From Enterococcus_D sp050529585 (GTDB lineage Bacteria; Bacillota; Bacilli; Lactobacillales; Enterococcaceae), in assembly GCF_050529585.1 (NCBI RefSeq), contig NZ_CP172882.1, forward strand, positions 1,302,001 to 1,366,000: a stretch of DNA of 64,000 nt, read 5' to 3'. A model generated the notes under the pieces. It ran no database searches, had not been told where the DNA came from, and saw nothing but the letters and a program-made list of their open reading frames with translations. Below, in pieces: positions 25,321 through 33,812 of the stretch. The translations under genes and the position numbers were made by a program. Numbering within the stretch: position 1 is the first letter of the stretch; each line of letters starts with the position of its first letter.

Positions 25321-25730
25321 TGGGTATGCGTGATTTCTTACATATCCACCAATATTGCACAGGATTTATTCGAATAATCTAAAAATTGTTTTCCTAGAAA
25401 ATTCTCGAAAAATCAAGTGTTAGGTTGAAGTTTTTCGGATGCTGATTGTTTTTGTCTAGAAAACAAAGTTTTAGGTGCAATTGGATACCGCATATTGTTT
25501 TTCAGGAACTTTGCCCAAGAAAATAGGATTAAGTCAATCGAATCATGGGGGATTCAGTTGGTTGGAGACGGGATGTTTTACGTCAAGGATCGAATCGTTT
25601 GGATAATCTGTGCAACACTAGTGAAACAGACCGTATAAAAAAATGGGCGAATATCCCTTAACCTCTTTCTTCCCAGCTGGAATCAGGTATAATAATGACA
25701 GATTTGAAAAGTTTTTAGGAGGCGTTTGCA
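25321..25730. other. Non-coding stretch between divergent genes
   Basis: No convincing gene is seen. It is AT-rich and has an imperfect inverted pair (TTGTTTTCCTAG near 25385 and CTAGAAAACAA near 25456). A TATAAT at 25688-25693 with no good -35 lies 37 bases before the gene at 25731 and is its likely promoter. Confidence 0.5.
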
Positions 25731-26147
25731 ATGAAGGGAAACTATGTAAGGCAACAACGATCAGTTTTGATGGTCATTTTACTCACGATCATTACTTGCG
25801 GCATTTATTATTTCTTCTGGTTTTATCAAACCACGAAGGAGTTGACAGCGTATAGTGAGGATTATCGTCTATCACCAGGGCTTTCAATCGTTTTGACGAT
25901 TGTGACATGTGGCCTTTATCAATTCTATTGGTGGTATCGCATCGCGGATATCTTTATCAGCGCGCAGCAAAAAGCCCAGTATCCACGCTATAATGACAAT
26001 AAGATATTGTTCGTTATTTTGACTTTGTTTGGTTTAGACATTATCAATATGGCCATTTTACAATCAGATATGAATCAACTTTGGGAACAAGCTGAACGAA
26101 TCGTACCAAACCAAGCAGCTGATTTTGATGATTGGACAGACTATTGA
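25731..26147 (+). CDS. DUF4234 membrane protein
   Basis: A 138-residue protein with the two near-identical hydrophobic blocks of this family: LLTIITCGIYYFFWFYQTTK and VLTIVTCGLYQFYWWYRIAD (residues 17-75). A third hydrophobic segment follows near residue 95. The role of the family is unknown. AGGAGGCG lies before the ATG. It overlaps the next gene by 16 bases. Confidence 0.85.
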   Translation: MKGNYVRQQRSVLMVILLTIITCGIYYFFWFYQTTKELTAYSEDYRLSPGLSIVLTIVTCGLYQFYWWYRIADIFISAQQKAQYPRYNDNKILFVILTLFGLDIINMAILQSDMNQLWEQAERIVPNQAADFDDWTDY

Positions 26148-26473
26148 TTTGCCCATTCAAAGCGTTGACTGGTTTGCCTTGTCCCGGTTGTGGGATGACG
26201 CGGGCGTTTTTACATCTCATCGAAGGAGATGTGGCGGGCGCATTTCACTTTCATCCATTATTTTGGCTTGTCCCGCTATTATTTGTTGTGGTTATTTTCC
26301 GGCATAAATCTTTTGTAAGCAAAATCTACGATAGCCGCAAATTTTGGGTGGGTGGCATCATTTTGGTTTTGGGTGTCTACGCTATTCGCTGGTACTTGTA
26401 TTTTCCTGACCATGCACCGTTGGATTTTGAGGCAAATGCCTTGATTCCACGACTGATAGTAAGCTTATTTTGA
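26132..26473 (+). CDS. DUF2752 membrane protein
   Basis: A protein of up to 113 residues with the family hallmark CPFKALTGLPCPGCGMTRAF (three Cys and a GMTR motif near residues 8-27), then two membrane segments. The function is unknown. The start is uncertain: TTG at 26132 overlaps the DUF4234 gene, while TTG at 26144 would skip four residues; neither has a strong ribosome-binding site. Overlap suggests cotranslation with the DUF4234 protein. Confidence 0.8.
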   Translation: MDRLLICPFKALTGLPCPGCGMTRAFLHLIEGDVAGAFHFHPLFWLVPLLFVVVIFRHKSFVSKIYDSRKFWVGGIILVLGVYAIRWYLYFPDHAPLDFEANALIPRLIVSLF

Positions 26474-26570
26474 TCAGCTAGAATGGACGGATGATATCGA
26501 TAGAATTAGCGGTAAACTATTAAGAAATGCTAGCTTATTTTCAGAAAAACCGCGATAAATGCGCCGATAG

Positions 26571-26599
26571 TTGAAAGTAATTGAAATTTGTGTTATATT
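26571..26599 (+). promoter_or_regulatory. Promoter of the rimP-nusA-infB operon
   Basis: TTGAAA (26571-26576), 17 bases, TATATT (26594-26599) preceded by TGT (extended -10). The predicted start is near 26606, only about 17 bases before a terminator hairpin. Confidence 0.8.
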
Positions 26600-26622
26600 T
26601 ACAAAGTAATGATACTTAGAGT

Positions 26623-26652
26623 GAGTGAGCGGTTTTTTCGCTCACTCTTTTT
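26623..26652 (+). terminator. Leader terminator (attenuator) of the rimP-nusA operon
   Basis: Arms GAGTGAGCG (26623-26631) and CGCTCACTC (26639-26647), followed by five T residues. It lies between the operon promoter and rimP, so the operon can only be made by readthrough. In B. subtilis the nusA operon leader carries a NusA-dependent terminator used for autoregulation; the same logic is inferred here. Confidence 0.75.
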
Positions 26653-26699
26653 AATGGAATGAAGTTCGTTTCGATGAGAACTAAAGGAGGCGATGTTGT

Positions 26700-27173
26700 G
26701 TGAGTACAGTAGTTGAAACAGTCACAGAGATTGTGACGCCAATTCTGGATGCACAAAATTTTGAGTTAGTTGAAGTGGAGTTTGTAAAGGAAGGGAAAAG
26801 CTGGTTTTTACGGGTATTTATTGACAAAGAAGGCGGCATTGATATTGAAGAATGTGCGTTCGTTAGTGAACATCTAAGTGAACAGCTTGATCAAATCGAT
26901 CCCGATCCAATTCCGCAAGCCTATTTTTTGGAAGTTTCTTCTCCAGGGGCAGAACGACCACTAAAAAAAGAAGCTGATTATCAGCGGGCGGTAGGAGAAT
27001 ATATCCATGTATCCCTTTATCAGCCCATCGATGGGGAAAAACAATTTGACGGATTTTTGCAGTCGTTTGACGAGAATCAGCTGGTTATCAAGACCCGCGT
27101 CAAAACCAGAGAAAAGGAACGGACGATCGAACGGAAAAACATTGCCAAAGCTCGTTTAGCCATTCAATTTTAA
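26700..27173 (+). CDS. rimP: Ribosome maturation factor RimP
   Basis: A 157-residue two-domain protein needed for 30S assembly. The conserved stretch YFLEVSSPGAERPLKK near residues 75-95 and a C-terminal SH3-like domain are present. The start is GTG at 26700 with AAAGGAGG at 26683-26690 (9-base spacing). It is the first gene of the nusA-infB operon, in the usual order. Confidence 0.94.
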   Translation: MSTVVETVTEIVTPILDAQNFELVEVEFVKEGKSWFLRVFIDKEGGIDIEECAFVSEHLSEQLDQIDPDPIPQAYFLEVSSPGAERPLKKEADYQRAVGEYIHVSLYQPIDGEKQFDGFLQSFDENQLVIKTRVKTREKERTIERKNIAKARLAIQF

Positions 27174-27194
27174 TCACGGAGGAATGAAAGAATC

Positions 27195-28403
27195 ATGAGT
27201 AAAGAAATGTTGAATGCATTGGATGCATTAGAAGCAGAGAAAGGCATTTCAAAAGAGATCGTTATCGATGCTTTAGAAGCAGCACTGGTATCCGCTTATA
27301 AACGCCATTACGGCCAAGCACAAAATGTTGAAGTGGAATTTGATCAAAAAAAAGGCAATATCCATGTTTATGCAGTCAAAGAAGTCACGGAAGAAGTAAT
27401 GGATTCTCAGTTGGAAGTTTCTTTAAAAGAAGCGATGACCATCAATCCAGCATATGAAATCGGTGATAAGATTCGTTTTGAAGTCACACCAAAAGATTTC
27501 GGCCGTATTGCAGCGCAAACTGCCAAGCAAGTGATCTTGCAACGCGTTAGAGAAGCAGAAAGAAACATTATCTATAATGAATTCAGCGCATACGAAAAAG
27601 ACATCCTGCAAGGGATCGTTGAACGCCAAGACAATCGCTATATCTATGTGAACCTTGGAAAAATCGAAGCGGTATTGTCTAAGCAAGATCAAATGCCAAA
27701 CGAGTTTTATCAAGCCCATGACCGGATCAAAGTGTTTGTGTCTCGGGTTGAAAACACATCTAAAGGACCACAAGTCTTTGTTAGCCGTAGTCATCCAGAT
27801 TTATTGCGTCGCTTATTTGAACAAGAAGTGCCAGAAGTTTATGACGGCACTGTAGAAATCGTCAGCATTGCCAGAGAAGCAGGTGACCGTGCGAAAGTTG
27901 CTGTTCGCTCGTTTGATCCCAATGTTGATCCAGTCGGAACGTGTGTCGGCCCTAAAGGTCAGCGTGTTCAAGCAATCGTCAATGAATTAAAAGGTGAAAA
28001 TATGGATATCGTTGAATGGAACGAAGATCCAGCTATTTTCATCGCCAATGCATTGAATCCAGCGGAAGTCAGTGATGTGATTTTTGATGTTGAAAACCCA
28101 AGAGCTTGTACAGTAGTCGTACCTGACTATCAATTGTCATTGGCCATTGGTAAACGCGGACAAAATGCCCGTTTAGCTGCTAAATTGACAAGCCACAAAA
28201 TCGATATCAAGTCTGAATCAGATATGGAAGAATTTTATGCAAAATTAGACGAGGGTGATTATATCGACGAATATAACCCCGAAGAAGGCAATAATGAAAC
28301 TGTGATTGAGGAATCTCCAGCAGAAGCATCAATCGATGAAACAATCGTTGCTTCTGATATGACAGCAGATGATTATGAAAACATCGATTTCGACGAAAAA
28401 TAG
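27195..28403 (+). CDS. nusA: Transcription elongation/termination factor NusA
   Basis: A 402-residue protein. An N-terminal RNA-polymerase-binding domain (1-125) is followed by an S1 domain (from about 135) and two KH domains; the motifs VGPKGQRVQ and IGKRGQNARLAAKL mark the KH GXXG loops. It lacks the C-terminal acidic repeats of E. coli NusA but has a short acidic tail, as in Firmicutes. NusA promotes pausing and intrinsic termination and may act on the leader terminator of its own operon. Confidence 0.96.
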   Translation: MSKEMLNALDALEAEKGISKEIVIDALEAALVSAYKRHYGQAQNVEVEFDQKKGNIHVYAVKEVTEEVMDSQLEVSLKEAMTINPAYEIGDKIRFEVTPKDFGRIAAQTAKQVILQRVREAERNIIYNEFSAYEKDILQGIVERQDNRYIYVNLGKIEAVLSKQDQMPNEFYQAHDRIKVFVSRVENTSKGPQVFVSRSHPDLLRRLFEQEVPEVYDGTVEIVSIAREAGDRAKVAVRSFDPNVDPVGTCVGPKGQRVQAIVNELKGENMDIVEWNEDPAIFIANALNPAEVSDVIFDVENPRACTVVVPDYQLSLAIGKRGQNARLAAKLTSHKIDIKSESDMEEFYAKLDEGDYIDEYNPEEGNNETVIEESPAEASIDETIVASDMTADDYENIDFDEK

Positions 28404-28419
28404 TTGAGGTGACATCGTC

Positions 28420-28716
28420 ATGAAAAAACGAAAAGTTCCATTACGCAAATCAGTCGTTTCAGGCGAGATGCTGCCCAAAAAGGAAATGTTGCGAATCACT
28501 CGTTCCAAAGAAGGTGTGGTTTCAATTGATCCAACAGGGAAAATGCCGGGTCGTGGCGCTTATATCGCAATCGATCCAGCAGAGGCACAAAAAGCTTGGG
28601 ATAAGAAAATATTGGATCGCGTGTTAGAAGCCAAGTTGACAGATGAATTTTATCAAGAGCTACTTGAGTATGTGACGCATCAAAAAGCGCGGAAAGAGTT
28701 ATTTGCAAATGAATAG
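28420..28716 (+). CDS. ylxR: YlxR family RNA-binding protein
   Basis: A 98-residue basic protein of the YlxR family, with the conserved block PGRGAYIAIDPAEAQKA near residue 44. Structures of the family suggest RNA binding. Reports link it to transcription control in Bacillus, but the role is unsettled. It lies between nusA and ylxQ in the standard operon order. Its 3' end overlaps ylxQ by 8 bases. Confidence 0.88.
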   Translation: MKKRKVPLRKSVVSGEMLPKKEMLRITRSKEGVVSIDPTGKMPGRGAYIAIDPAEAQKAWDKKILDRVLEAKLTDEFYQELLEYVTHQKARKELFANE

Positions 28717-29011
28717 AACAAAAGCACTAAATATGTTAGGACTAGCCATGCGGGCTGGAAAATTAGTCACAGGCGAAGAAATGACTTTAAAGGAAATCCG
28801 CAATGAAAAAGCGGCTTTGATCATTCTTGCTAGTGATGCTGGTAAAAATACACAGAAAAAAATCAAGGACAAAAGTTCTTATTACGAAATTCCGCTCCTA
28901 GATGCATTTTCTACTGAAGAAATCAGTGCAGCCATTGGGAAACCTCGAATGGTGATAGGCATCTTAGATCAAGGATTTGCTAGGAAGGTGCAGGAATTAA
29001 TATTAGGTTAG
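28709..29011 (+). CDS. ylxQ: L7Ae-like ribosomal protein YlxQ
   Basis: A 100-residue protein of the L7Ae/L30e fold that binds kink-turn RNA in the family. It begins MNRTKALNMLGLAMRAGKLV, and the stretch LIILASDAGKNTQKK is diagnostic. The ATG at 28709 is preferred, with GGAAAGAG 10 bases upstream; the TTG at 28703 is too close to that site. It overlaps ylxR by 8 bases and is followed by infB. Confidence 0.88.
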   Translation: MNRTKALNMLGLAMRAGKLVTGEEMTLKEIRNEKAALIILASDAGKNTQKKIKDKSSYYEIPLLDAFSTEEISAAIGKPRMVIGILDQGFARKVQELILG

Positions 29012-29023
29012 GAAGGTGATTGC

Positions 29024-31753
29024 ATGGGGAAAAAAAGAATTTACGAACTTGCAAAAGAATGGAACAAATCGAGTAAAGAGGTTGTCGAAAAAGCACAATC
29101 TTTAGGCTTTGATGTAAAAAATCATATGGGTGCGATCTCAGATGGAGAAGCGCAAAAATTACAACAGTCACTAAGTGGTAAACCAAATGATTCAACATCA
29201 GTAAAATCAACTCCCGCAGATCAGAAACCAGCCAACCAGCCGGCAAGACAAGAACAAAAGAAGTTTAAAACGCAAAGAAATAATCCTAACTTCCAAAACC
29301 GTCATAATAATCAAAATCAACAACGTTCCACTGTAAGCAATCAACGTCCTACTGGTCAAGGACAAGTGGAGCGCAGCAACAATGCAGGAAGTCAAACACG
29401 GCCAAATAACCAAGGAAGTCAAAGTCGAGTGAATAACCAAAAAAATAGCAATAATCAGGGACAACAAAATCGTCCAACAAATCAAGGACAACAGAGTCGT
29501 CCAACAAATCAAGGACAACAAAATCGTCCAACAAATCAAGGACAACAGAGTCGTCCAACAAATCAGGGACAACAAAACCGTCCAGCAAATCAAGGACAAC
29601 AAAACCGTCCAACAAATCAAGGACAACAAAACCGTCCAGCAAATCAAGGACAACAAAACCGCCCAACAAATCAAGGGCAACAAAACCGTCCAACAAATCA
29701 AGGACAACAAAACCGTCCAGCGAACCAAGGACAACAAAACCGTCCAACAAACCAGGGACAGCAAAATCGTCCTGCGAACACCAATCAAAGTGCAGGTCGT
29801 TCGAATAATAGTGGTCCGTCTAGTAATGACACCCAAAACCGTGGTGGCGGTCAAAACCGTGGAAAATCGAACTACGGGAATCGCAACAATAACTTTAACA
29901 ATAACAACCGCAACAAATTTAACAAAAAAGGCAAAAAAGGCCGTCAAAATCAAACGCCAAAACCACCAGTTCCAGCACGTAAATTCCGTGAATTGCCAGA
30001 AGTATTAGAATACACAGAAGGCATGAATGTGGCGGATATCGCGAAAAAAATCTACCGTGAGCCAGCTGAAATCATCAAGAAACTCTTTATGATGGGGATC
30101 ATGGTCAATCAAAATCAACCGTTAGACAAAGATACGATTGAATTATTGGCAACAGATTACGGTATTGAACCACAAGAAAAAGTACAAGTTGATATTGCTG
30201 ATATCGATAAATTCTTCGAACCAGAAGAACAAAACGCTGAAAATCTTGTTTCTCGGCCGCCAGTTGTCACGATCATGGGTCACGTTGACCATGGGAAAAC
30301 AACGTTGTTAGATACATTACGTCATTCACGTGTCACCAGTGGAGAAGCCGGAGGTATCACACAACATATCGGTGCCTACCAAATCGACATCAACGGGAAG
30401 CCAATCACATTCTTGGATACACCAGGACATGCTGCCTTTACTAGTATGCGTGCTCGTGGCGCAAGTATCACAGATATCACAATTTTAGTCGTTGCAGCAG
30501 ATGACGGTGTGATGCCGCAAACAGTTGAAGCTATCAACCACGCGAAAGCAGCGAAAGTGCCGATCATTGTGGCTGTCAACAAAATCGATAAACCAGGTGC
30601 GAATCCACAACACGTGATGCAAGAATTAAGTGAACATGAATTGATTCCTGAAGCATGGGGCGGGGACACGATCTTTGTCGAGATTTCTGCGAAATTCGGA
30701 CAAAATATCGAAGAACTGCTTGAAATGATTCTATTGGTTGCTGAAGTAGAAGATTTGAAAGCTGATCCAACACAACGTGCTATTGGAACAGTGATCGAAG
30801 CCCGTCTTGACAAAGGTAAAGGACCAGTTGCAACATTACTAGTCCAACAAGGTACTTTACATGTTGGAGATCCAATCGTTGTCGGCAATACTTTCGGTCG
30901 GGTACGTGTCATGACAAATGACTTAGGTCGTCGTGACAAAACTGCAGGTCCTGCAACACCAGTTGAAATCACAGGATTGAATGATGTGCCGCAAGCAGGA
31001 GATCGTTTTGTTACATTTGACGATGAAAAAACTGCTCGTGCTGCCGGTGAAGAACGTGCCAAACGAGCATTGATGGAACAACGTTCGTCAAATAGCCGTG
31101 TCACATTAGACAACTTATTCGAAAGCCTTAAAGAAGGCGAATTGAAAGAAGTCAATGTCATCATCAAAGCGGATGTCCAAGGTTCTGCGGAAGCATTAGC
31201 TGCCTCATTGAAGAAAATCGATGTTGAAGGTGTTCGAGTGAATATCGTCCATTCAGCTGTTGGTGCGATCAACGAAAGCGATGTAACGTTAGCCGCAGCA
31301 AGTAATGCGATCATCATCGGTTTCAATGTTCGTCCAACACCGCAAGCAAAACAACAAGCGGATGCTGAAGTAGTGGATATTCGTCTTCACAGAATCATCT
31401 ACAAAGCCATTGAAGAAATCGAAACAGCGATGAAAGGGATGCTTGACCCAGAATTCGAAGAAAAAATCACTGGCCAAATGATCGTTCGTGAAACCTACAA
31501 AGTATCTAAAGTCGGCACGATCGCTGGTTGTTATGTGACTGAAGGAAGTATCAAGCGTGATAGCGGTGTTCGTTTGATTCGTGACGGAATTGTTATTTTT
31601 GAAGGTAAACTTGCAAGTCTGAAACGTTTCAAAGACGATGTCAAAGAAGTGAAACTAGGCTTTGAATGTGGCGCAATGATCGAGAAATTCAACGATGTCA
31701 AAGTTGATGATGTGATCGAAGGCTACATTATGGAAGAAGTACCAGCGAAATAA
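29024..31753 (+). CDS. infB: Translation initiation factor IF-2
   Basis: A 909-residue GTPase that brings fMet-tRNA to the ribosome. Residues 1-50 are an IF2-N domain (KRIYELAKEWNKSSKEVVEK). Residues 55-315 are a long Gln/Asn/Arg-rich disordered region holding 12 copies of a nonapeptide. A second IF2-N domain is near 325-385. The G domain follows with GHVDHGKT at 419-426, DTPGH and NKID, then the C-terminal tRNA-binding domains. It lies 12 bases after ylxQ with AGGAAGGTG upstream of the ATG. Alternative internal starts are possible but not obvious. Confidence 0.97.
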   Translation: MGKKRIYELAKEWNKSSKEVVEKAQSLGFDVKNHMGAISDGEAQKLQQSLSGKPNDSTSVKSTPADQKPANQPARQEQKKFKTQRNNPNFQNRHNNQNQQRSTVSNQRPTGQGQVERSNNAGSQTRPNNQGSQSRVNNQKNSNNQGQQNRPTNQGQQSRPTNQGQQNRPTNQGQQSRPTNQGQQNRPANQGQQNRPTNQGQQNRPANQGQQNRPTNQGQQNRPTNQGQQNRPANQGQQNRPTNQGQQNRPANTNQSAGRSNNSGPSSNDTQNRGGGQNRGKSNYGNRNNNFNNNNRNKFNKKGKKGRQNQTPKPPVPARKFRELPEVLEYTEGMNVADIAKKIYREPAEIIKKLFMMGIMVNQNQPLDKDTIELLATDYGIEPQEKVQVDIADIDKFFEPEEQNAENLVSRPPVVTIMGHVDHGKTTLLDTLRHSRVTSGEAGGITQHIGAYQIDINGKPITFLDTPGHAAFTSMRARGASITDITILVVAADDGVMPQTVEAINHAKAAKVPIIVAVNKIDKPGANPQHVMQELSEHELIPEAWGGDTIFVEISAKFGQNIEELLEMILLVAEVEDLKADPTQRAIGTVIEARLDKGKGPVATLLVQQGTLHVGDPIVVGNTFGRVRVMTNDLGRRDKTAGPATPVEITGLNDVPQAGDRFVTFDDEKTARAAGEERAKRALMEQRSSNSRVTLDNLFESLKEGELKEVNVIIKADVQGSAEALAASLKKIDVEGVRVNIVHSAVGAINESDVTLAAASNAIIIGFNVRPTPQAKQQADAEVVDIRLHRIIYKAIEEIETAMKGMLDPEFEEKITGQMIVRETYKVSKVGTIAGCYVTEGSIKRDSGVRLIRDGIVIFEGKLASLKRFKDDVKEVKLGFECGAMIEKFNDVKVDDVIEGYIMEEVPAK
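29453..29776 (+). repeat. 12 tandem 27-base repeats in infB
   Basis: Twelve in-frame copies of NQGQQ(N/S)RP(T/A), residues 144-251 of IF2. The copies are nearly identical in DNA, with small synonymous changes, so the array can expand or shrink by slippage. It forms part of the disordered linker before the second IF2-N domain. Confidence 0.95.
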
Positions 31754-31785
31754 AAGAAAGAACAAAAGATAAGGAGGCATTTTGA

Positions 31786-32136
31786 ATGGCTAACTATCGT
31801 GATCGACGAGTCGCACAAGAAATTTTAAAAGAAGTCAATCAAATTCTTCGTAAAAGTGTTCGAGATCCACGGGTCCAAGATGTAACGATTACTGATGTGC
31901 GGGTAACAGGTGATTTGCAACAAGCAACCATCTATTACAGTACATTGACTGATTTAGCATCAGACAAGCAAAAAGCCCAAGCCGGTCTTGAAAAAGCTAC
32001 TGGCTTGGTACGTCGAGAGCTTGGACAAGCATTGTCTCTCTATAAAGTACCTGAAATTCAATTTGAATTGGATCAATCAGTACAATATGGAAACAAAATC
32101 GATGAAATGATCCGCTCGCTGCACACAGAAGATTAA
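31786..32136 (+). CDS. rbfA: 30S ribosome-binding factor A
   Basis: A 116-residue KH-like protein that matures the 5' end of 16S rRNA and helps cold adaptation. The start ANYRDRRVAQEILKEVNQIL and the stretch DPRVQDVTITDVRVTGDLQQ are characteristic. AAGGAGGC precedes the ATG. It ends the rimP-infB operon and is followed at once by a terminator. Confidence 0.95.
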   Translation: MANYRDRRVAQEILKEVNQILRKSVRDPRVQDVTITDVRVTGDLQQATIYYSTLTDLASDKQKAQAGLEKATGLVRRELGQALSLYKVPEIQFELDQSVQYGNKIDEMIRSLHTED

Positions 32137-32171
32137 AAAAAAGGCTGTACCTACAGGTACGGCCTTTTTTT
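32135..32171. terminator. Bidirectional terminator, rbfA / PAP2 gene
   Basis: AAAAAAAAGGCTGTACC (32135-32151) pairs with GGTACGGCC plus T run (32156-32171), with one G-T. T runs occur on both strands, serving rbfA (+) and the PAP2 gene (-). Confidence 0.92.
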
Positions 32172-32177
32172 GATCTT

Positions 32178-32759
32178 CTAGTAGTGCATAAACAACATAG
32201 TGACTAATCCAGCAGTTGCAGCACCTAACAACCAACCGCCAACTACATCGGTTAAGAAGTGTATCCCAAGATAGACACGGCTAAAACCGATCAAGAAAGC
32301 AAGTAAACAAGCGAAGAGTGTCATCGGCAAAACTGCTGCTGATACGAGTGTGCCAATCGTCATTGCGATCGTGCCGTACATTGCCGCTGATGTTGCTGCG
32401 TGTGCACTGGGAAAACTGTGGTCTTTTTCTTCGACTAGACGATGATCGATCGGTCTTTCTCGACGCACGATGCGTTTGATAAAAAAGGCCAGACCAGAAA
32501 CCACAAAGATGCTGGTTGCCGTTTGTGGGGCAATGGTGGCACGCGTTGCTGGAAATGCAAACAACAACAAGCCAATGATGATCGTTGGTGCGGCTTTTCC
32601 AAGATTGGTAAAGAATAGCATCATTCGCGTCAAAGAAGGTGTACGATTCTTGATCAATATTGCAGCAAATGCTTCTTCTTTCTTTTGTAATGTACCAATT
32701 TGGATCATTACCAAGAATAGAACAAATCCTAAAAATGTTAGCAGCGTAAAAAACACCAT
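32178..32759 (-). CDS. PAP2 family membrane phosphatase
   Basis: A 193-residue membrane protein of the PAP2/PgpB family. It has about five membrane segments and the three phosphatase motifs: KRIVRRERP, PSAHA and SRVYLGIHFLTD. Likely substrates are undecaprenyl pyrophosphate or phosphatidylglycerol phosphate; these cannot be told apart here. The ATG at 32759 follows AGAGGAGG with good spacing; the frame is open to 32834, but that extension lacks a site of its own. It is transcribed alone. Confidence 0.85.
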   Translation of the reverse strand: MVFFTLLTFLGFVLFLVMIQIGTLQKKEEAFAAILIKNRTPSLTRMMLFFTNLGKAAPTIIIGLLLFAFPATRATIAPQTATSIFVVSGLAFFIKRIVRRERPIDHRLVEEKDHSFPSAHAATSAAMYGTIAMTIGTLVSAAVLPMTLFACLLAFLIGFSRVYLGIHFLTDVVGGWLLGAATAGLVTMLFMHY

Positions 32760-32841
32760 AGCGTAACCTCCTCTTACAAATAGTGTATCATGACAAAGGA
32801 TTAATCGGAAAGATTTTTGATGTGGGCTTGTCATTTTTCTA

Positions 32842-32850
32842 TGGTATAAT
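32842..32850 (+). promoter_or_regulatory. Extended -10 promoter of truB-ribF
   Basis: TGG directly before TATAAT (32845-32850), 30 bases before the truB start. No good -35 is seen; the TTGTCA at 32828 is only 11 bases away. Confidence 0.6.
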
Positions 32851-32880
32851 AATCAAGTTGAAATGAATCGGAGGGATTCT

Positions 32881-33810
32881 ATGGATGGCATTTTACCGTT
32901 ATGGAAAGAACGCGGTCAAACCAGTCATGACTGTGTATTTAAACTAAGAAAAATTTTACAAACCAAAAAAATCGGTCACAGTGGTACCTTAGATCCAGAT
33001 GTAGATGGTGTATTGCCTATCTGTATCGGTAAGGGAACCAAGGTCGTTGAATACTTGGTAGATTCTGGAAAACGTTATACGGGTGAGATCACATTGGGTA
33101 CCAGTACGACAACTGAAGATGCATCTGGAGAAATCGTTGAAGCGATGATGATGGAAGTACCTTTTACTGTGGAAGAAATTGATGAAGCTATGGCACAAAT
33201 GACGGGCACGATCACGCAAATTCCACCTATGTATTCTGCGGTCAAAGTCAACGGCAAACGTCTCTACGAATATGCCAGAAACAACGAAACCGTGGCACGT
33301 CCGCAACGTCAAGCGGTGATTTCGTCTTTTAAGCGGATCTCAGAACCAGTCTATGACCGAAACAACGGGACACAATCATGGCGGTTTGAAGTCTCTTGTG
33401 GTAAAGGAACTTATGTGAGAACGCTGGCTGTTGATACGGGAAAAATTCTAGGCGTACCAGCCCACATGTCAGACTTGACCAGGTTGGCCAGTGGTGGTTT
33501 TACCCAGGAACAAGCAGTCACGATCGAAGAAGTAAGTGTTGCTATGGAAAATGGCAGTATCGCTGATTTATTGTTGCCAATCGAATATGGTGTGGCTGAT
33601 TTTGCTCATGTTGCGATCGACCAGGAGCTATGGCGCAAAGTGCGCAATGGTATGCGTTTATCCTATCAAGATCTGGGCTTAACTGATCGACCAGATCAAT
33701 TGATAGCCATTTTTTATCAGGATCAGTTGGTGAGTATTTATAAAGCCCATGATAAATATCATGATATCGTAAAACCGGCGAAAGTGATCCGGACAGAAAT
33801 AGGAGAATAA
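32881..33810 (+). CDS. truB: tRNA pseudouridine(55) synthase
   Basis: A 309-residue enzyme that makes pseudouridine 55 in the T loop of tRNA. The catalytic Asp38 lies in HSGTLDPDVDGVLP, and the later motif KGTYVRTLAVD is conserved. The ATG at 32881 is chosen because CGGAGGG lies just upstream and the start MDGILPLWKERGQTSHDC matches the family; an ATG at 32863 would read through that site. ribF follows after 2 bases. Confidence 0.94.
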   Translation: MDGILPLWKERGQTSHDCVFKLRKILQTKKIGHSGTLDPDVDGVLPICIGKGTKVVEYLVDSGKRYTGEITLGTSTTTEDASGEIVEAMMMEVPFTVEEIDEAMAQMTGTITQIPPMYSAVKVNGKRLYEYARNNETVARPQRQAVISSFKRISEPVYDRNNGTQSWRFEVSCGKGTYVRTLAVDTGKILGVPAHMSDLTRLASGGFTQEQAVTIEEVSVAMENGSIADLLLPIEYGVADFAHVAIDQELWRKVRNGMRLSYQDLGLTDRPDQLIAIFYQDQLVSIYKAHDKYHDIVKPAKVIRTEIGE

Positions 33811-33812
33811 GT

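Noticed and set aside
25385..25466. Imperfect inverted pair TTGTTTTCCTAG / CTAGAAAACAA
   Set aside because: Arms are about 60 bases apart and imperfect in AT-rich sequence; no nearby promoter uses them.
29207..29953. Long reverse-strand open frame opposite the infB repeats
   Set aside because: It is a by-product of the codon bias of the repeat array (Leu/Ile/Trp/Cys repeats), has no ribosome-binding site and lies fully inside infB.
32828..32850. TTGTCA as -35 partner of TATAAT before truB
   Set aside because: The spacer is only 11 bases, too short for sigma-A; the promoter more likely uses its extended -10.
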